From Atherinomorus stipes (Eukaryota; Chordata; Actinopteri; Atheriniformes; Atherinidae), in contig JALJCO010013652.1 in the NCBI GenBank assembly GCA_023101725.1, positions 214,501 to 278,500 of the forward strand: a DNA stretch of 64,000 nt, in the 5' to 3' direction. Below, in pieces: positions 60,510 through 64,000 of the stretch (within the stretch, counting starts at the first letter, position 1; each line of letters starts with the position of its first letter). The notes under the pieces are model-generated. The model was not told the DNA's origin and ran no database searches. It saw only the letters and a program-made list of their open reading frames with translations. The position numbers were made by a program, and so were the translations under genes.

Positions 60510-60722
60510 TGGGCTATATGCACGGTTCCACTACTTCCTGAATTTCAGACAGCACCTTTGCTTCCTCTCTTTCATTATTGGACAAACTGATTAATCCAGG
60601 TGTGTCTGATCTCAATAACTAGCCAAACAAACCTGGAGTAATCAGTTTGTCCACTGATGAAAGACAGGAAGCAAAGGTGCTGTCTGAAGTTCAGGAAGTA
60701 GTGGAACCGTGCATATAGCCCA
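60510..60722. repeat. Fold-back repeat, copy 3 (complete)
   Basis: Two arms of about 100 bp are complementary (gggctatatgcacggttcc ... gtgtgtctga and its inverse to 'ggaaccgtgcatatagccc') around a short loop near 60617. It is the most complete of three copies and can form a long hairpin RNA if transcribed. Confidence 0.92.
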
Positions 60723-61034
60723 TTGTGGGGCAATTTCAGATGAAACTTTCTCAGTGTTTAATTACAGACTTTAAATATTCCATCCACTATAGTTCATTAA
60801 GAAATTCTAGGAATTTGAAGGAATTGGCTGTCAGGCAACAATGCATTAAAAACAGACTGTTCTCCATTGGAAATCACTGCATGGGCTCAGGAATACCCCA
60901 GAAACCAGTGTAATTTCCAAATGCAGGTTAAAGCTGTGATGCAAAGAAGAGACTATACATGAATGTGGAGATGATTCAGAAATGCTGCATCTTTTATTTA
61001 TAACATTATTCTATTAACATGAGCATTTGCACGT

Positions 61035-61195
61035 GTGACAGTGTGAGGTCCTGTCATATGCTTCCAATTGATCATGCGCCCTGGCTACCTGGTCACAGGG
61101 AAATCCCTTTGGCTGACTGGTAAGTGTGTGTGACTCTCACACAGGAGTCTGGGGATTGAATCCCACATGGGCCCTCCTTGCATACTTAACCAAAC
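61035..61195 (+). repeat. tRNA-derived SINE-like copy 2
   Basis: 'tttggctgactggtaag' resembles a Pol III A box and 'ggggattgaatccc' a B box, about 35 bp apart as in tRNA genes. The flanks match the 21405-21540 copy. It does not fold as a clean tRNA, so it is a SINE head rather than a tRNA gene. Confidence 0.55.
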
Positions 61196-64000
61196 ACAGA
61201 TGAACTACCCTTTTAATAAGGAAGTCTTTTCAGTGATGTTTATACACCTCCTCTGTATGAAGCTGAACTGAGTTTCTGACATCCATTTGTCCAATAGTTC
61301 TTCACTACTGAGGAAAAGTCAACAGACCACTCTCTACTCTTTTTGTTCCTTCTGCTTCCTCATGCTGTAAAAATAATCCCATCCTCAACTTGCATATTGC
61401 TGTTATCATCCATTTTTTTACCAGATTTCATTCTGCCAGTCAGCCTTAAGCACTTTTCCTTTCACTGACATTATAACACTGCTTTTCAGGCTTCCTCCCC
61501 CCCCATCTTGTCTTCATCTGGGCTCTCCAGGGCATCTCAACCATCTCAGGCATCTCCTAACCACCCCACCACCAGTGTCTAGACACCAAGGGGTCCTGCT
61601 CCTATCTCATATCTTCATCCAGGACTCTGTTGCTCATATGATACCTCTGGTAATTGAGTAACGGCCAAAAATTCTTTGGTATTACACATACTTGCTTTTT
61701 GCAATAAAAATATTTGCTTGAATTGATCTCTTCTTTATTACGTCTTTAGCACAGAAATTAGTGAATAGCTGTGCTGTGTAGGCTTCTGCAGTCAGAATTA
61801 CATTCCACACTGCTTGTTGTCTGTTTTATTTGCCCCCCTGTTTGCCTTCATTTAAAGATTATATCAAGTATTTGCCCCCTGTATTTTATCCCTCACAAAT
61901 CCCCTTCAGATCCATTAAGATCTCTTGGGCTGCATGTCCAGCAGAGAGCCGAGCTCTCCATCATCTCCAGGAGGCCGTGACATCCTTCCATACGTCTCCA
62001 GCTCTTCACCCCCTCAGAGAGGAAGACATTAGCCATCCCTTCATTCCTGCTGATGCTTATATTTGAGATTTCCCATATATGTGGGTCAGCACACTTTGTC
62101 AGGAGATACTTCAATTGCGGCAAAGACATGCAAAAAATGTAACTGGCTCACAGACTTGTTGTCATGTAAAAGGTATGTTTTTGCAGCTGAGATTCCAACC
62201 TGATTTCATAGGTCAAATTCTTGAACAGTGTACCCACCCATCAGCACACAGACACACACACATAGATGCAGTACACATTTTAACTCCATCAGTGCACGGG
62301 CCACATAGCCAGTATTTTATTAAGGACATGTTGTCTTGTTGTCTGGATATTTCTTAACTTATTCCAGCCGAGTGTTTCAGGGGCCAAAGGATAATTTGTG
62401 CAATCTTAAGATCTGCTGGAACGCGGGAACCTAGTCAGGCTCATATTGGGCTAATCCTACAAAATGTGTCCATTACCGGCTTCATAGTTTCTAGAGTGAT
62501 ATTTCCCTCCATGAGAAATGTGACTAATGGTTCCAGTGATGCCCTGCCAATGCAAGGACCATTTGTGTGTTTTTCCAAAGTTCAGCATGCCAAATACATT
62601 AAATTTAATGAGGTATGATGTGTTGTTTGAAATTTGCGAGCTTAATTTATGTAATAATGAGGAGAAAATACCATTCTTCCCCAAGATAGTTTTTGTGGGT
62701 AAATCCTCTCCAAAAGTTTACTTAGAAAGTTTCTTAAGAGAAATCAGAAAAAAAGGGCACAAAACACAGCAATTTACTATGTTTGTTACATTCTTGTGTC
62801 AGTTTTGTTTGGTGATATATGTTTGCTCCTAGTGCGGATAAATGGCTGAACATAAATAACAAAGAATTGTCAGTGGAAGCCTTTTCATTTACACAAACCA
62901 TCAACTTTAAATGTCAGACTTTGGTGTCAGTCCAACAGGAAAAATCTGGGGGAAGATAAAGTTTCCGCCCATCCATCAGCGGTCTTGATCCGAATAAAAT
63001 TCAGCCGAAAGACATGTTACATCTTTATTGGCATGAAGGGATGAACGAAAACATTCCTAAATTTCTGCCAATCTAAGAATCAGAGGCTTTTGAACAAACT
63101 GGTAATGTGTTCCTGCAGATATAACAGGATAACTCAAAGATGTTAAATGATTATTAAGGGAAGCACAATATTAGATCAATTGTCAATTACATCTTATACC
63201 AATACCAATATTTGTTCATGTTTTTTCATTAAAATGCAGAAAAAAGAGAATGGGTCCTGCAGGTTCGTCCCCCCACATTACAAACACAGCATAGATGAAT
63301 AAATAAATGTACATTTCTATTTGGTAAAACAAGTAAATAACATGAATTTACATTGTAAACATGTCATCTATTTCTAGAAATCATTTTAAACAAAACTAAA
63401 AAGGGGAAAGATGTACTAGATTTAAGATTTAGCCATCTAATATGTCAGTATTTTTGTTTTAAACTTTTTATCAGTAACACTGATATCACTTCTAATCAGA
63501 TTAATGGTATCAAACAAGTTAAGTGACTGTTTGTTATACATAATTCTCTATTATGTTATGTGGCCAGAAGGATAGCCTGGAGTCGGGCATGGCCGTCATT
63601 AAAATCTGACTTGCACCATTTCATCAATGACATATCTGAGAAATGCCACAGAGCAGATGATTCGTCCTTATTTTGAAAAAAAAAAAAGAGAGAGAGGAGA
63701 AAAAGAAGTAGGGCTATATTAACCTAACTTTGGTTTTATCAAAGGAAAGGAGTCAGCTAGAATACAGTACCTCTTGTTGGTAGCTGCATGATGGGGTCCT
63801 CAGGGAAAATAGGTTTGGAGCCACTGTTCTAGATGTTGTTCTACACATTAACCCTACCATGTTCTTAATCCCAATGCAACATTTGCACAGCATCATCTGT
63901 CAGCTGCTTATGTGGGTGACATCTGTTCTGACATCTTTGGACCAGTCTAGCACTGGTATAATTTGTGATTGGGCTCGGGGGGCGCAAGGGAAAAACAAAA
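61196..64000. other. Gene-free right end, with candidate conserved non-coding stretches
   Basis: No exon recognised. 62465-62740, 62930-63060 and 63540-63660 are complex, AT-rich, low-repeat sequences with several TAAT/ATTA-type motifs. This composition is common in vertebrate conserved non-coding elements, but conservation cannot be judged from one sequence. (AAAAAAG)/GA-rich text lies at 63674-63712. Confidence 0.35.

Noticed and set aside
61102..61180. Functional tRNA gene
   Set aside because: A- and B-box-like text is present, but acceptor and anticodon stems do not pair; interpreted as a SINE head.

Overview
The window is animal nuclear DNA, almost certainly from a ray-finned (teleost) fish. 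The genes are spliced with GT-AG introns. Four of the five convincing genes are vertebrate orthologues, and the fifth is a vertebrate CC chemokine. The remaining DNA is packed with Tc1/mariner-like, hAT-like, Harbinger-like and TTAA-flanked elements, tRNA-derived SINE pieces and solo LTR candidates typical of fish. A percomorph source is likely, but that is inference. There are no bacterial-type operons, rRNA genes or CRISPR arrays.

Layout. (1) 1-11.2 kb, minus strand: the 5' two exons of dnttip2 (nucleolar, ribosome biogenesis), running off the left edge, then a complete seven-exon gclm (glutathione synthesis). (2) 11.2-17.2 kb: a TTTTC microsatellite, then a full-length Tc1-like transposon whose transposase is split by a TTAA-flanked MITE. 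(3) 17.2-20.9 kb, plus strand: a five-exon CC chemokine of the CCL19/21/25 type, with TATA box and poly(A) signal. (4) 21-44 kb: a transposon graveyard with nested insertions. The largest unit is a 6 kb inverted-repeat element (31.27-37.27 kb) carrying remnants of an IS630/Tc1-like transposase. It encloses a second inverted-repeat unit that holds a spliced zinc-finger gene I cannot name. (5) 47.6-50.1 kb, minus strand: a complete three-exon NIM1-type AMPK-related kinase. (6) 54.1-58.2 kb, plus strand: a complete four-exon pole4 with nested MITEs in introns 2 and 3. (7) 58.5-64 kb: no coding exons seen; SINE and fold-back copies and some AT-rich stretches that could be conserved non-coding DNA.

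The host genes do not form a pathway. They serve ribosome biogenesis, glutathione synthesis, leukocyte chemotaxis, AMPK-family signalling and DNA replication. The items most worth following up are the unnamed zinc-finger gene in its ETS-motif-rich inverted repeats, the displaced activation-loop threonine in the NIM1-type kinase, and the repeated pattern of TTAA-flanked MITEs nested inside other elements.
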